The translations under genes were made by a program, and so were the position numbers. A stretch of 64,000 nucleotides of DNA, taken from positions 4,697,501 through 4,761,500 of the forward strand of contig JAHQIY010000008.1 of assembly GCA_019054805.1 (NCBI GenBank), in the 5' to 3' direction. Below, piece after piece: positions 45,547-57,729 of the stretch (position 1 is the first letter of the stretch; every line of letters starts with the position of its first letter). This DNA comes from Brachionus manjavacas. Its lineage: Eukaryota; Rotifera; Eurotatoria; Ploima; Brachionidae. The notes under the pieces were generated by a model. It had not been told where the DNA came from, ran no database searches, and saw only the letters and a list, made by a program, of their open reading frames with translations.

Positions 45547-46388
45547 ATGAATCCATTGACGTAAAATTTTTATTTTTTGGCTTGTCCAGTTGGTTTTATT
45601 TTATTTGTTTAGTCAAACAAAGAATTTACAAAAGTTAATTGAAAATGAACTTAAATTGGGTGCTGTTGGGACAACAAAATCTTGGCACAATCAATATAGA
45701 GACAGTGCTTGGGTGTTTTTCGGAGGAATGCCATACGAACTTACCGAGGGCGACATTGTCTGTGTTTTTTCTCAGTAATTTTTTCTAATAATTAAATGTC
45801 TAAATAGATAAAGACTAAAAAAATAAATTCTCAGATATGGAGAAGTGGTTAACATAAACTTGATCCGTGATCGTAAGACAGGAAAATCGAAAGGTTTTGG
45901 CTTTGTGTGCTATGAAAATCAAAAAAGTACTGACCTAGCGGTTGATAATTTTAATGGAACAAAAGTTTGTATCTTTTAAGAATTTAAAAAAAAACTGTTT
46001 ATTTACTTAAGCATTGAAGATATTGGGTCGTATTATTAAAGTAGACCATGCAGGAAACTACAAACCTCCTAAGGAATATGAAGATGCTGATGAAATTACA
46101 AAGTTTCTCAGAGAGTCAGGTTGTCAAGGTGAGCTTCATCAAATTGAAGAGCAAAACGATAAAAAAATGCCGAAAGAAATAAAATCCGAAAGAGATGATA
46201 GACGAAAACATGATGATAGAGAGCGAAAAAAATCAAGATCTAGGTCTAGAGAAAAAGAGAAACGCAAAGAAAGAGACTTGGGCAGGGATAGAAGTAGAGA
46301 ACGTCATAAAAAAAGAAGTCGCAGTAGAGGAAGAGACAGAAGTCGAGATAGACATAGAAGGGACCATCACAAAAAAGACAAATATTGA
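45547..46388 (+). CDS. RBMX2: RNA-binding motif protein X-linked 2 (RES/spliceosome factor)
   Basis: Exons 45547-45560, 45613-45774, 45835-45964 and 46020-46388 join to 224 aa. MNPLT then Q..LI.ENELKLG and KSWHNQYRDSAWVFFGGMPY begin the RRM; RNP1 reads KGFGFVCYE (exon 3), and exon 4 gives ILGRIIKVDHAGNYKPPKEY, all hallmark RBMX2. A shortened tail is rich in R-S/R-D/K (SRSREKEKRKERD). RBMX2 is the animal counterpart of yeast Ist3/Snu17, part of the RES complex in activated spliceosomes. Human RBMX2 is 322 aa, so the tail here is shorter. Exon 1 contributes only 14 coding bases. AATAAA follows the stop at about 46397. Confidence 0.93.
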
Positions 46389-46647
46389 TTTTTGTAAATA
46401 AAGAACTGTTTTTGTTTAATACAATTTATTAGATATTTTTTATTAAATTTTAAAACTCATAACCTTTGAAATTTTCAGATTTTTTTTCAGAATTTATGCC
46501 ACACTTAAACTGTTTGCTAAATTTTCCGACAGAAAATTTACGATCTATTTCTTTTGATTGATCTTGCTTAAAAAATTAAAATCTTTACTCTTTCTGATAA
46601 TCAAATTAAATTATTTAATTTAAATTTCAAATCATATCTTTATAATA

Positions 46648-46852
46648 CCGTAAACTCGTGTTCACGACTCTAAGAGTAAAAGTCAAAAACTCCGCTTTTA
46701 ATACTATATGACCAAAGATTGAGTTTTTGGGAAAAAATTTAAAAAAAATAAAAAATCCCATCCTTTGCCATATAGAGTAAAAGACAATTTCAATTAGAGT
46801 AAAAGCGGAGTTTTTGGCTTTTACTCTTAGAGTCGTGAACACGAGTTTACGG
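46648..46852. mobile_element. 205-bp MITE with 53-bp near-perfect inverted repeats
   Basis: Both ends begin CCGTAAACTCGTG and remain identical for 53 bp except one T/C difference. TA flanks each side (46646-46647 and 46853-46854), as for Tc1/mariner-type insertions. Within the arms AGAGTAAAAG recurs and also appears twice in the centre. No ORF. It sits 260 bp past the RBMX2 stop codon. The near identity of the arms marks a young insertion. Confidence 0.92.
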
Positions 46853-46970
46853 TAGTTGGGATAATTAAATTATAAAAATTTGAAAATTTTTAAGTTTCTA
46901 AAGTCTTGTACTAAATAATACTAAAAAATCAAATTTATTTTTTTATTCAAAATGGGTTAGGATTAAAATG

Positions 46971-48223
46971 GGAATATTATTTCAGCACAATCAATTTCTG
47001 ATTAGCACAATGAAACAAACTTTCAACACAATTCGATTTCTTCTAAGCACAAAAAATTATATTCAAAAAAAAAAACATCAAACACAAAAAAATTTTGCTT
47101 AAAAAATAATTCTTAAAAGAAATTTTTTTTCAACACAAAAACATTTAAATAAAAGAAATTTTAATGATATTTATTTAATAATTATTAAGTAAATTTCGAA
47201 GCTTAAAGAAAAGATATTACAAAAATTAGGATCTAGAAAACCATTTTTCCGCATTTTTTGCTCTACCTCTTTTACGTTTATTGACAAATTGGTCCTTTTT
47301 TTTAAACAGTTCTTTTAATGCCAATAAATGTGCACAATATCCTAATTTAGTGAAAAAGTTGCAAGAACATTTCTTACTTCAAAGGTTAACTTTAAAACAG
47401 TTCTTGAATAAATTTTTTAAAAATTTTCCCAACAAGCCATTTTTTTACCCAGTTAAATATTACACTTTGAAAGCTTAGGCACCACGGCAAAAATTTTTGA
47501 ATCAATTGAATAGTACTTAATTATTTCCATACTTTTAATTAAAAAAGCATAAACGCTCAATTTTCTCCTGTAAGAAAAATCACGCTTTATTGATGCATTG
47601 AAAGATTCGATAGAATGTCTTATTTGCTTTTTTTTACAATTAGGCACCACATGAAAATAGCACATCAATATGTTTTTGTTTTTTTTTTTTAAATAATTTA
47701 GGCGAAGCCTTGGCTGGTTGGAATGGAGACTTAGTCCTTCCTTTCAGCCACATGATAGATTTTTGATACCACATAATGTAAAAAAAAATAATACAATTTT
47801 TTTTGAAAAAAGTTAAATTAGTATGTTAACTGAAGGAAAAACTTCTTTAGCAGCATTATATGATGCCAGCCAAGCGTCTTGAACAATATATTCTGGCTCA
47901 AAATTATATCCAAGCTGGAACTAGGGCTTAAGGATTTGTGACTGGAATCAGTGCATGAGTTGGCGAAACTGATTTCCCTCCATTAAGAGAATATATTCAT
48001 TCAACTTTTTTTTAAAATTTTTAAGCTAATTAAAAAGCATTTTTGTGTTTAATGTTTTTTATCAAAATGATTTTCTGTGTTGAATACATTTATTTCATTT
48101 TTAATTTTTGTGCTAAAAGTATTTTTCTCAAATTTTAATTTTTGTGTTGAGAAGAAATCATTTTGTGCTGAGCGTTTTGAAATTGTGTTGAATGGTCATT
48201 TTTTGTGTTGAAAAGGTAGATCC
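46971..48223. mobile_element. MULE transposon with perfect 10-bp duplication and phased motif arrays
   Basis: GATTAAAATG occurs exactly at 46961-46970 and 48224-48233, a 10-bp target duplication typical of MULEs. The ends start GGA and are long inverted repeats. CA[AG]CACAA-type words sit at 46983, 47003, 47024 and 47045 on the left and, mirrored, at 48203, 48183, 48163 and 48142 on the right, so the spacing is 20-21 bp at both ends. More copies lie inward at wider spacing (near 47080, 47131, 48108, 48075 and 48044). The interior holds a partial transposase on the minus strand. Confidence 0.93.
47220..47920 (-). pseudogene. Partial MULE transposase with SWIM finger
   Basis: Minus-strand order: FEPEYIVQDAWLASYNAAKE (~47900-47830), CYFHVVPNCKKKQIRHSIES followed by FNASIKRDFSYRRKL (47668-47550), then KCSCNFFTKLGYCAHLLALK, a complete SWIM C-x-C..C-x-H, and VNKRKRGRAKNAEKWF to about 47225. 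These are the second half of a MULE transposase: late catalytic region, C-terminal helices and SWIM zinc finger. The FLYWCH/N-terminal half and first catalytic Asp are absent, so the copy is internally deleted and frameshifted. Confidence 0.75.
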
Positions 48224-48233
48224 GATTAAAATG

Positions 48234-49070
48234 TCATAAAAAAGTGAATCAAAAAATTTGAAACATAAGAATAAAAAATGCTAAACAAAATTGCAAAGGA
48301 TTAACCTATAAATAAGCTTTGTGAAACATTTGATCTTTTTTTATTTTTATTTTTATACTCTGCTACCAACAATTTAATTTATTTCCAAAAATGATGAAAA
48401 AAAATTTTTTTGTGTTAAAAATATTTGTTAAAATGAAAAGTTAGTTAAGCTAGAGTCTAGGGTGTCATTAAATAGCATGGTTGTATGCGCAGCTAAGGCT
48501 CGTACAAAATAAATGGAACAAAAAACGAATTTTTATTGTTTAGCTGAGTAAATTAATTTTCCAGATTATTTATTCTTAAAATAATTTTATGTGTCACTTT
48601 TTGGTATAAAGTTTCCAAAAAATATGTGTTTTTAAAATGTTTAAAAATTAATATTTTTTTCTATTTAATAATAAAAATAAAATTTATGGGTTTGTTTCAT
48701 TTTATTCGTTTTATGTATTAATAAATAAATTTAAGTTTATGTGTCATTCACAGAATATATATTTTTTAATCTTGATACATTGTAAAGTGATCAAAAATAC
48801 ACCATAAACTTTATTGATTATCTAACTAATGAAGGCAAAATTTAAATTTTTGTCTTTTTAATTAATTAGTAAAATTGTTTATCATTTGACTAAGCATGCT
48901 ATTTTTTGCTGTTCAAACATTTTGGTTGACCAATTTAATTGCCAAAAGAGAATTAATTTCAAATGATACCATAATTGTTGATTTAAAAATAATGCATTGA
49001 ATTCCGATCCAATTTTCCACTAATTTTTTTAAATCTGAATAATCCTGACATGCCATTCCATACAAAAATT
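48234..49070. other. Intergenic, nothing coding seen
   Basis: A+T-rich DNA between two MULE-related sequences. No gene recognised. Confidence 0.5.
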
Positions 49071-49074
49071 GTTG

Positions 49075-49690
49075 AGAATATTATTTCAGCACATTAAAAT
49101 TCTGATTTATACGTAGAAAAAACATTTAACACACTGCTTTTTCTTCTCAGCTCAAAAATTAACATTTAATACCAAAAAATTGCTCCAAAATACAAAATTA
49201 TTTAGCGCGAAATTGTTTTAATTAGTCTGAAAATAAATTTTTTGTAAATAAATATTTTCTTTAAAGAAAAGTTAAGTTAATTTTGTTTGAATTGAGATCC
49301 TAATTTAAAAAAAATTTGATCATTTCTTTCAGTTGAGCTCAACCTTATAAGAATAACTAAATGTTTTTGTAAGTAACTTGAGCGTATTATTTACCCAAAA
49401 ATAAAAAAAATCTATCTAATATCTTTTTTCCAAACAAGAATTAAGTTATCAATTGAACATTGAAATTTTTTTGCGAAGCAGTTTTGATTAATGCATAACG
49501 ATGATTCCATGTCATCAGCAATAATATCTATTTTAGTCATTTAGTATTTATATCCATGAATACAATTCGTATCAAGCCAATTGAACTTTGGATTCGGGTA
49601 TTCATAGGATAAGCAATTTTTTCGCTGCATTTAATTGTCTTGTAAAAAAATAATCATCTGTTTCAACTCTACATCTTTTCTTTTCTTTGG
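49075..49690. mobile_element. Decayed second copy of the 46971-48223 MULE family
   Basis: From 49077 the sequence follows the left end of the MULE at 46971: GAATATTATTTCAGCACA, then TTCTGATT, AACACA, TTTCTTCTCAGCTCAAAAA, aligned at the same distances. Motif words are mutated. The rest decays beyond recognition and the right end is not found, so the limit at 49690 is arbitrary. Confidence 0.55.
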
Positions 49691-50117
49691 GGCATCTTGA
49701 AGTTTAGGATCAAAATAATCAGATCGAAAATTTTTTTTTTATAATTTTTGAATGGTATTTGATTAAATCTCTCTGCAAAATGCTAACTAATGCAATGAAC
49801 ATGATAAATATTATTAAATTAAGGTTCTGCAAAAACTGTGCAATTTTGCAGGACAATGCATGCCAAAAAAAAATTTAATTCAACTGCTGTTAGTGCGCAA
49901 ACAATAAATGGCTTCAAAGCAGTCATTGACAATGAAGTTTTTGGAATGGTGAAAAGCAAAGTCTGCCAAAGCCTTAGTTTATAAGGCTAAACGCTTTCAA
50001 GCGTTGGTGTAGATAGAAATATCTATACTGCAGATACTACTACTACTGCTACCATTCAAAAATTATAAAAAAATACTTTTTGATCTGATTTTTTTGATCC
50101 TAGACTTCAAGATGCCC
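49690..50117. repeat. Inverted repeat, 68-bp arms around 292 bp with a LINE tail inside
   Basis: Arms at 49690-49757 and 50050-50117 pair along GGGCATCTTGAAGTTTAGGA, ATAATCAGATCGAAAA and ATAATTTTTGAATGGTA with a few differences. The right inner edge (49960-50050) looks like a plus-strand LINE 3' end: a hairpin AACGCTTTCAAGCGTT and a tail of TAC units, similar to the young LINE at 40.4 kb. Confidence 0.65.
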
Positions 50118-53100
50118 ATTTTTGGTCGCGTAATTAGGAGGGATATTGAAGAAAACATAAAAATGTGAATCTAAAAAATAACAATATAAACTAAAAATTT
50201 TAATTTTGAATCTTTAAAAAAGTGAATTAAAAAATTAAGTTAAATATTATTTAAAAAATAAAAAAAATAAACATATAAACCAAAAATGAGACGAAAACTC
50301 GAATGGATTTTAATGACCAAAATTAATTCTAAGGTCGAGCTTGAATATTTTTTTTATTTTTTTATCTTACTTCGAATGTTTTAATTTTATTTTTTTTACT
50401 TCATGACTTGATTTTTTTTTAATTTGTTCAAAAAAGTTAATGTCAATTCATATAGTGTAAAAAAGTAAATTAAAACATCTGAAGCATTGAGGAATTCATT
50501 GAAGAAGAAAAGTTGCGCCCCGTGGGAAATATTTTTGGAAAAAAATACAGTAAACAACTAACAAGAAAAGTACTATTAAAAGAGAAAATTAGGAATTAGG
50601 AGAAGAAAGTATACTTTTTTCTTTCGAATGATAAACTTTTTATATGATATACATTTATCTGTAGTTGATTTAGTAAAAACATTTCTAAGAACGAAAACAT
50701 ATTTTTTATTTTAAAATCTTTGAAAAAATGCTCAAAAATTTGAATTTTGAATTTGAATTCAAATTTTTCGAAGTATTTTTTTAAATCTAAGTCTCCTATT
50801 TAAAATTTGGGTAATTTTTTGATTGATTTAAATGATCAAAAGATATTTAATAAAATTATCATTTTTGTAATTTTTCAATTTTGTACAAAATGCTTCAGTT
50901 TTTACAAGACTTTAAAAACATTGTGAAAACCTTTAAAAAAAATACTCAATTTGTCAAACATTATCAAAAAGATTATTGCTTTGAAATTAAAATTTTAAAA
51001 CATAAAAATTAAAAATAAATTTTTTTAATTAGTTTCATTTAACCTATTTTTAGAAGATTAATTATTTAAATGCCATATGGACTTTTAAACATTAGAAAGT
51101 AAGGACGAAGCTCCATTCCAACCTTTTTGGGTGTTTCTCAAACAACATTTTTAAAAAATAATTTCAGTATGTTAGAGAACTTGAGCAATAAATTTTTACT
51201 CCACTTGGGGAACCTTTATTTTATGAAAAAAATTAATAAAAAAATAATTTAATTCCTCTGTGCGCATTATTTACAAAAAAAGGAAACATGTGTTAATCTT
51301 TTAATTAGGGAAAAAGTAGAACTATACGTGTTCAAACAAAACTAGAAACTCGCCAATTTAAATTGTGTCTGATGAATTATTTATAATATAATCCGAGTAT
51401 AAAATTACAACTGAGCTTAATGTTTTTTTTATTTTCTAAAAATAATTACAGTTTCTCAGATATTGATTTTGCACTTTTATTTGTTTACAATAAAATAAAT
51501 TATAATTATTCAAAGTTTCAATTTTTTTATTTAAATTTAAAAAAAATATGTTATCTTGGCTTGAATTTACTTAAGTAAAGAAGAAAAGAAATGAAACTTT
51601 TTTATTTTCATTAATAATTTTTGAGAATTTATAATATTTTTTTGATTTAAAAATATGGAATCAGTTTCTATTTATTTCATTTTGACTGTTCCGGTTAAAT
51701 TAGATACAAAATTAGATTGTATTAAAACCTTGTTCATAATTTTCTTTTTAGAACTACCATGGTCAGTGATTAAATTGTAAATATTTTGGTAATGCCTAGT
51801 TAAAAAATAGCATTAAATTTATATTTAATCAGTTATTATTATTATTTTTGTGGGAATATTTATTCATTTTTTTTATGATTTTTTTAAAAATTTAAATGTT
51901 AATGTTTTTTTTATATTTAACATATTGGACCATCAAACATTTAAAAAAAAATTAATGCATTATAATATCATATTGTTATTTATCTATTTTAAATTGATTT
52001 AGAAATCATTGTTTATTCAACTATAGTAAATAAAATAATCAATAGCTGTAATTGGAACTAATTCAAAGAATTATTGTTATTAAAGGGCACATTATAAATA
52101 CGTAAATTAATTTTAGTATAGGTTAAACGGTTGTTTTTATAATACTTTTCTTTATTCCTTTGTATAAGTTAAAACATTTAGTGATGAAATTTTTTTCTTT
52201 AATAAAAGCAAGTTTAGAAATGAAAATTTGGTTAGAAATCTTAAATTAAATTTAATTAATTTTAGATATAGCAGATATTTTAAGTATTAAATTAAGTGAT
52301 ATTGAAAAGAGACTATTTGAATGTGATATTTTATCTGTTATAAAAAAATAAACATTTTAGTGCATTTTCAAAACTAAATTCAGCTTTTTTTGGATATTCT
52401 TTGATTGCTCTATCAGAGTTTAGGAAAATTTCCAACATTTTAATTAGTCTTCTTTGTAACCTTTAATTAACTAAATGTTTTATAAATTGTTATTTTTTTC
52501 ATTTAATTTTATCTATTTACATTCAATAACCCAATTAATAATAATTTTCGTAATAAATTTTTTTTTGTAAATGTATTGTATTGTAAATGTATTTTTTGCA
52601 CCCTCCTCCAACACCCCGGTACAGTCATTTGAGTTCGCCATACCTCTTAACAAATCCTGAATACGCCACTGTACTTAAAAGACGGATCCGGATTTTAAGA
52701 ATTTATGCTAAAGAAAGGATTCGAATCTAAAAAAAATTCTTATAAATAATTTATTAATACAAATTTTAAAAAAATAAAAAATAAATTGACTAACTTATTT
52801 TAAAGGATGTATAAAATTTGATTAAATTCATTTCAAGTTTTTTTTTTAATTTATATTAATTTTTTCTCAAATATAGATATAAGGATATGGGACAATTTGG
52901 ATAGAAACCCTAAATAAAAGTTGTGTATTTTTTTGTTGATCTCGATGAGGTGATTCAGAATATATAATTATTTTATTTGTGACAACTAGTTCAAGAAATA
53001 TGGCGCCTAGAAGTTTCAAAGAGAAATGACACCAAAATTCTCATTCAAGGATTTTAAAAATACTATTTTTGATTTTAAAATTTAAAAAAAAATTGTTTTC

Positions 53101-56100
53101 AGTATTAAGAAAGTTAAAAAATGTTTACCTAAATTTTCGAGTATGGTCACTTTAAGACCTTGGAGACCTCATTAATGCATTGTCAAATGCGATAAAAATT
53201 TCAAAAATCAGATCCTTTAAAAAATCCTTTCTATCATAAAAAATTGTTTATGAAAAATAAAAATCTTTTTTCTTGATTGTTGTTTTCAATAAGAGAAAAA
53301 AATTCAGTATCAGGCAGTCAATATTTTTGTAGTAGAGAAAGAAACTTCGTCAAGGACTATAGAAAAAAGTGTTTAATTATCTTAACGTTTTTCTTAAACT
53401 CAAAAACTAAATTTTTTTAAAATGTTCAAAGTTTATTTTAATATTTTTCATTTTTTGAATTTCTGTTCATATTGACCCATATCCTTTTTAAAAAGCGGCT
53501 CTATTATTTAAAAAAATAAAATTTGAAATAAGCTTAGTCTAAATTAAACTAAAATTATCCTTAGAAATTATTTTTAAATTTAATCCGTATTTTAGAACAA
53601 AGTAAAATCCGTAAAAATAATCCGTCTTTTGGGTTAAACAAAGTTAGTCTACGAAGAACATTGGTCGTTTTGACTTAGAAAAACCAATGTATGTAGCTTT
53701 TCTAGAACTTAAACATTGTCGAAATGACATTTGTTTGACTTGGTCTTTGTTTTGCTGGCTTAGATAAATTTGTAATTTCGTATTCTTTTTTAAATAAAAA
53801 ACTTACCCTCTTATTTATTTTTTATTCATTTACTTCAGTTTACAATAAAGATAGTTAAAATTGAAGTTAATGATCAAATTTTTATGATAGAGGTCAAAAT
53901 TTATTAAAAAAAGCTTTTAAAAGATTATAAATTGATTATAAAAGTTAATGTAAAGACATCTTGTCATATTAAGCAAACAATGTTTTGTACAATTCTGCAT
54001 TAAATTTTTTTGCAGATAAACAAAATTAATCATTTATCTGATGATACCTGTAAATACTTAAAACTATTTTTTAATGATAATTTTTTTTATTATGATCATT
54101 AAATATTTGTTGGGTTAATACTTAAAAAAAGAATCAAATGAATGAAAATAAAACTTTTAAGAGATAATTGAAAATAAATAAATATCAAAATAGCAATAAA
54201 AGTAATTAAGATCTAAATAATCGATGGCTCGGCAAAGAAAGGAGATAAAGTAAGCTAGGAGTTAACTTCTTAAAATTAAATTTTTTATTTGAAAGAATTT
54301 CTTTTAAATTTAGCCTTAATTTGCACTGTTTTTTCATTCATCCATCATTGGGGAGAAAGTTAAAAGAAAATCAAATTTGGAATTTAGAACGCAACCTTAG
54401 CTTCAAAATCACGATTATTTTCGAAGATTTTAACATCAAGATCAATTTTTTTTTTAAATTTTTTAAAATAATATAAAAGATGACTTTTCAGCAGAAATCT
54501 AAATTTTTAATTTATAAAGAATTGTTTCAATTTGTAAAGATAATTATAAACTAACAAAAATTTTTGAAAGTATCCCAATTCGCAAACCATAGTATTAAGC
54601 ATTTAAATTTTAAATATTTTTTAAGTTTTAACTAAGAAAATAATAATCAAGCTAAGAACTGCAGAGAAGTTTGTTAGCTTTATTTTTGAAAAAATTAAGA
54701 AGGGTTGAGTCTTACGAAAGTAATTAGTCTTGAAATTAAAGTGGATTAGTACGGGTTTTGATTTGGGATGCTATACCTTCTTTTGGAAAATAAAAGTGCC
54801 CCAATAATCTAATAAAAAGAGAGACTATTTGTTTTTTTCACTTTAGATACATCATTTATTAAAATGCTTTTTTATTTAGGGCTAATCTTTATTATCTTTA
54901 CTATTTCCGTTATCGAAAAACGAGTCTAAAAATGATCTAAAAACAACCTTTATTGTATTTTTTTAATTCCAAAAACTTTGTATTCTTTTGTTAAAAATAG
55001 CTTAAAATCATTTAAAAAAAATTTTCGAACAAAACATTCTAGAAAATGGACATCATTCAAGAAAATTTTTTGCTGCCTATTTGCAGAGGCTGAATTTAAG
55101 TGGCACATTAAATGTATCAACAGATGAATTTTACAGAAACAATTTTAGGCTTATTTTTTTCCGAAAATTCTGCTTTTCGTATTTTGTACTTGGACTAGTC
55201 AACAGCAAATTTTGAATTTTTTTATTTTTGTTTTGGAGTATAGCTAGAAAAGTAAAATTAATGACCAATTTAAAATATGCTCAAAATATTTAAAATGCGT
55301 AATTTCATTATCTGCAAGATCACACGCGGTTATTCCCTTTTTTCAAATTTAAAAGTATGATTTTTGAAGTTTTAAATATTCTGAAATCTGCAGTGAAATT
55401 AATTACGCATTTAAAAAATTTTGGGTAAATTTAAAATTTTGAAATTTGATCATGAATTTTACTTTGCTGTAAAGCTTATTTTAAGCGATGACCAAGGTCT
55501 AAACTTTTATAATTTTTTTCACTTAGTTTTTATAAATTAAATTGATCATTGAATTATGATACTAATTTTAAAGCTCTAAAGAACAAAAATTCTAAAATTC
55601 TACTTCTGTTTGCTTGCTAGTAAATTAATAAATTTCTGTCAAATTTCTATCAATATGAATAATCAAATTTTTAAAATTTTTTAAAAATTTTATAGATACA
55701 TTTTATTTATTATGTGTTAAAAAGATTGATTTGCATAAAACATGTGTCACAAAAAAGTTTCCTCTTTTTTTCCAAATAAGAATAAAAATGATCCTTCAAT
55801 TATTGAAAATGACAAAGAAATTTTCCCTGAGGCTGAATAAAAATTAACTAATTTAATTATTATTTATATTTTTTTTATTGATGAAAAGAATTAAAAATTT
55901 TTAAGCTAGAGAAACCATTTTTTACTTGTAAATAAAAATATCTTAAGAAGCGAAATTAGACGACGTTAAAATTTTTTAAATTTTTTTGACACTTGATGAT
56001 ATAAGGATAATTAGGGGTCTCAAACAACTGTAACCTATGAATTATTATTTTAATGGCCACAAAATCAACTTAATAATTCAATTAATAAACAAACTTTTTT

Positions 56101-56570
56101 TTTAATTGTTGTGTTTATCATGACTATTTGAAAAAAAATTTCTACAAAATTGTAAATTTGTGTCCTTAAAAAGTCCTTTAAAGATAACTGATTTTCTTCT
56201 GTTTAATAAATTGTCTAAGATTCATTAGTACTTTCTTGCTCGAAAATAATTTTTAAGTTTCGATTTAAGGGAAAAAAATAAATTTTTGTGACTTAATTTC
56301 AAAAGAAAATTTTTTTTATTTAAATAAAAATACCATTGATTTAGATAGAATTTTAAGGAGTTTATTGAGTTTATATAAAAACTAATTTTTAATAGACTTT
56401 AAATAAGTAAACCCATTTACTGAGTTAAAATCTATGAATAAAGAGCTAAATGGGTTAAAGCCAAAAAAATTATAAGTTCAAATTCCCATTATTTTTTAAC
56501 GTTAACTTTATTATTAAACTGTTTTTTAAAACCCTAACCGGTCCTAGTCAAAGGTTGAGCTAAAACCTTA
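50118..56570. other. 6.4-kb A+T-rich interval with no gene
   Basis: No coding exon, tRNA or rRNA is recognised. One richer patch at 52596-52672 reads, on the minus strand, CAGTGGCGTATTCAGGATTT and on to a run of GGGG, a phrase that resembles the ends of DNA transposons in many animals; no partner end was found. The rest is unique-looking A+T-rich DNA. Confidence 0.5.
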
Positions 56571-56699
56571 GGCTAAAATGGGTGAAAAAATTTTGAAATT
56601 TTTAAACTCAAATGAATTTAAAATATTAAATATGTTTAAAAAATTTAACTTTATTAGAAAACTTAATAAGTCTTACAAGAAAGACTTTTATGATAGCTC

Positions 56700-56910
56700 T
56701 TTTTTTCTTATCTCCTTTAAACATATTCACCAACGCTCACTTAATCACTTTCTCTGGCAGCTTGTTCCGCTCATTTTTTATTCTATTTGGAAAAAAAATG
56801 ATCTTTCTGACAGCTGTTCTTCGTAGTTTGTGCTGATAGCTTCCTCTGGTGTCTTCGGATCTGTTGTGAATGTCCTGAAATTGACCAGAGTTCTTATCCA
56901 AATCACTTGA
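56700..56910 (-). mobile_element. LINE C-terminal fragment
   Basis: On the minus strand it reads DIHNRSEDTRGSYQHKLRRT then AVRKIIFFPNRIKNERNKLP and EKVIK with a stop, which matches the C-terminal RG....L......R..FF.NR....WN.LP..V pattern of CR1/Rex-type LINEs. Trp of the WN pair is lost. It is a short decayed fragment. Confidence 0.65.
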
Positions 56911-57729
56911 TATATTAAATTTTTTTTATTTATTTAATTTTTTTTTAAATAAACTAAAAAAAATTAAGTGTCACTATAAAATATTGTACATTAACAATTT
57001 ATTAATTATTTGAACAAATAAAAAAATTCTCAATTCTAGTTTTTTTGATTATTTTTTCTAAATTTAAAATAATTTAGATTCATCGTCTAAATCGCGATTT
57101 TTTTTCACTCGAGGTAAAATTATAATTTCTTCTAGTTAAAGCGATGACATTTTTTTCTATTTTTTTTTATTTTTTTGGACTATCTAGTGTTAAATTATGG
57201 GAATTTGAGAATTTTTTAAAAAACATAAAAATTGTATGTCTAACTTAAAACAAAATTGTCGAGTTTACTAGGGCTTATTTGACCAAACTTATATTTCTCA
57301 ATTAGAGACTGTTTGAAAACAAAATTTTGTAGGAACCGAGCATGAACACATGCTAAACACAATTTATATATTTAACCTAAATTTCTATTTGTTTTCTATG
57401 TCTTGTATGGGATCCTTAAGAACATAGAGATAAATTAATTTACTCTAATAATCTGTGGACTAGTGACTGTGCGCATTTTTTAGCTTAACTACAAATAAGG
57501 TTTTTATTGCAATCATAAATTCATACCTTATATTATGTAAAATGCAAATGATAGTCTTAGCTTATAATCAACACAACAACATACTAAAATAAAATAAAAT
57601 TATAATAAAACTTGCAATATTTATAATTTTTGTTAGAAAATAGCTTTGAAAATTTATTTTTTTTAATATTTGCTTTTATGGTTAAAGTTTTTAAGTAAAC
57701 CCCACAAAAATATTCGATTGACCATCAAT
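56911..57729. other. Intergenic, presumed ITFG1 promoter side
   Basis: A+T-rich sequence upstream of ITFG1 with no recognised exon or element. Confidence 0.45.
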
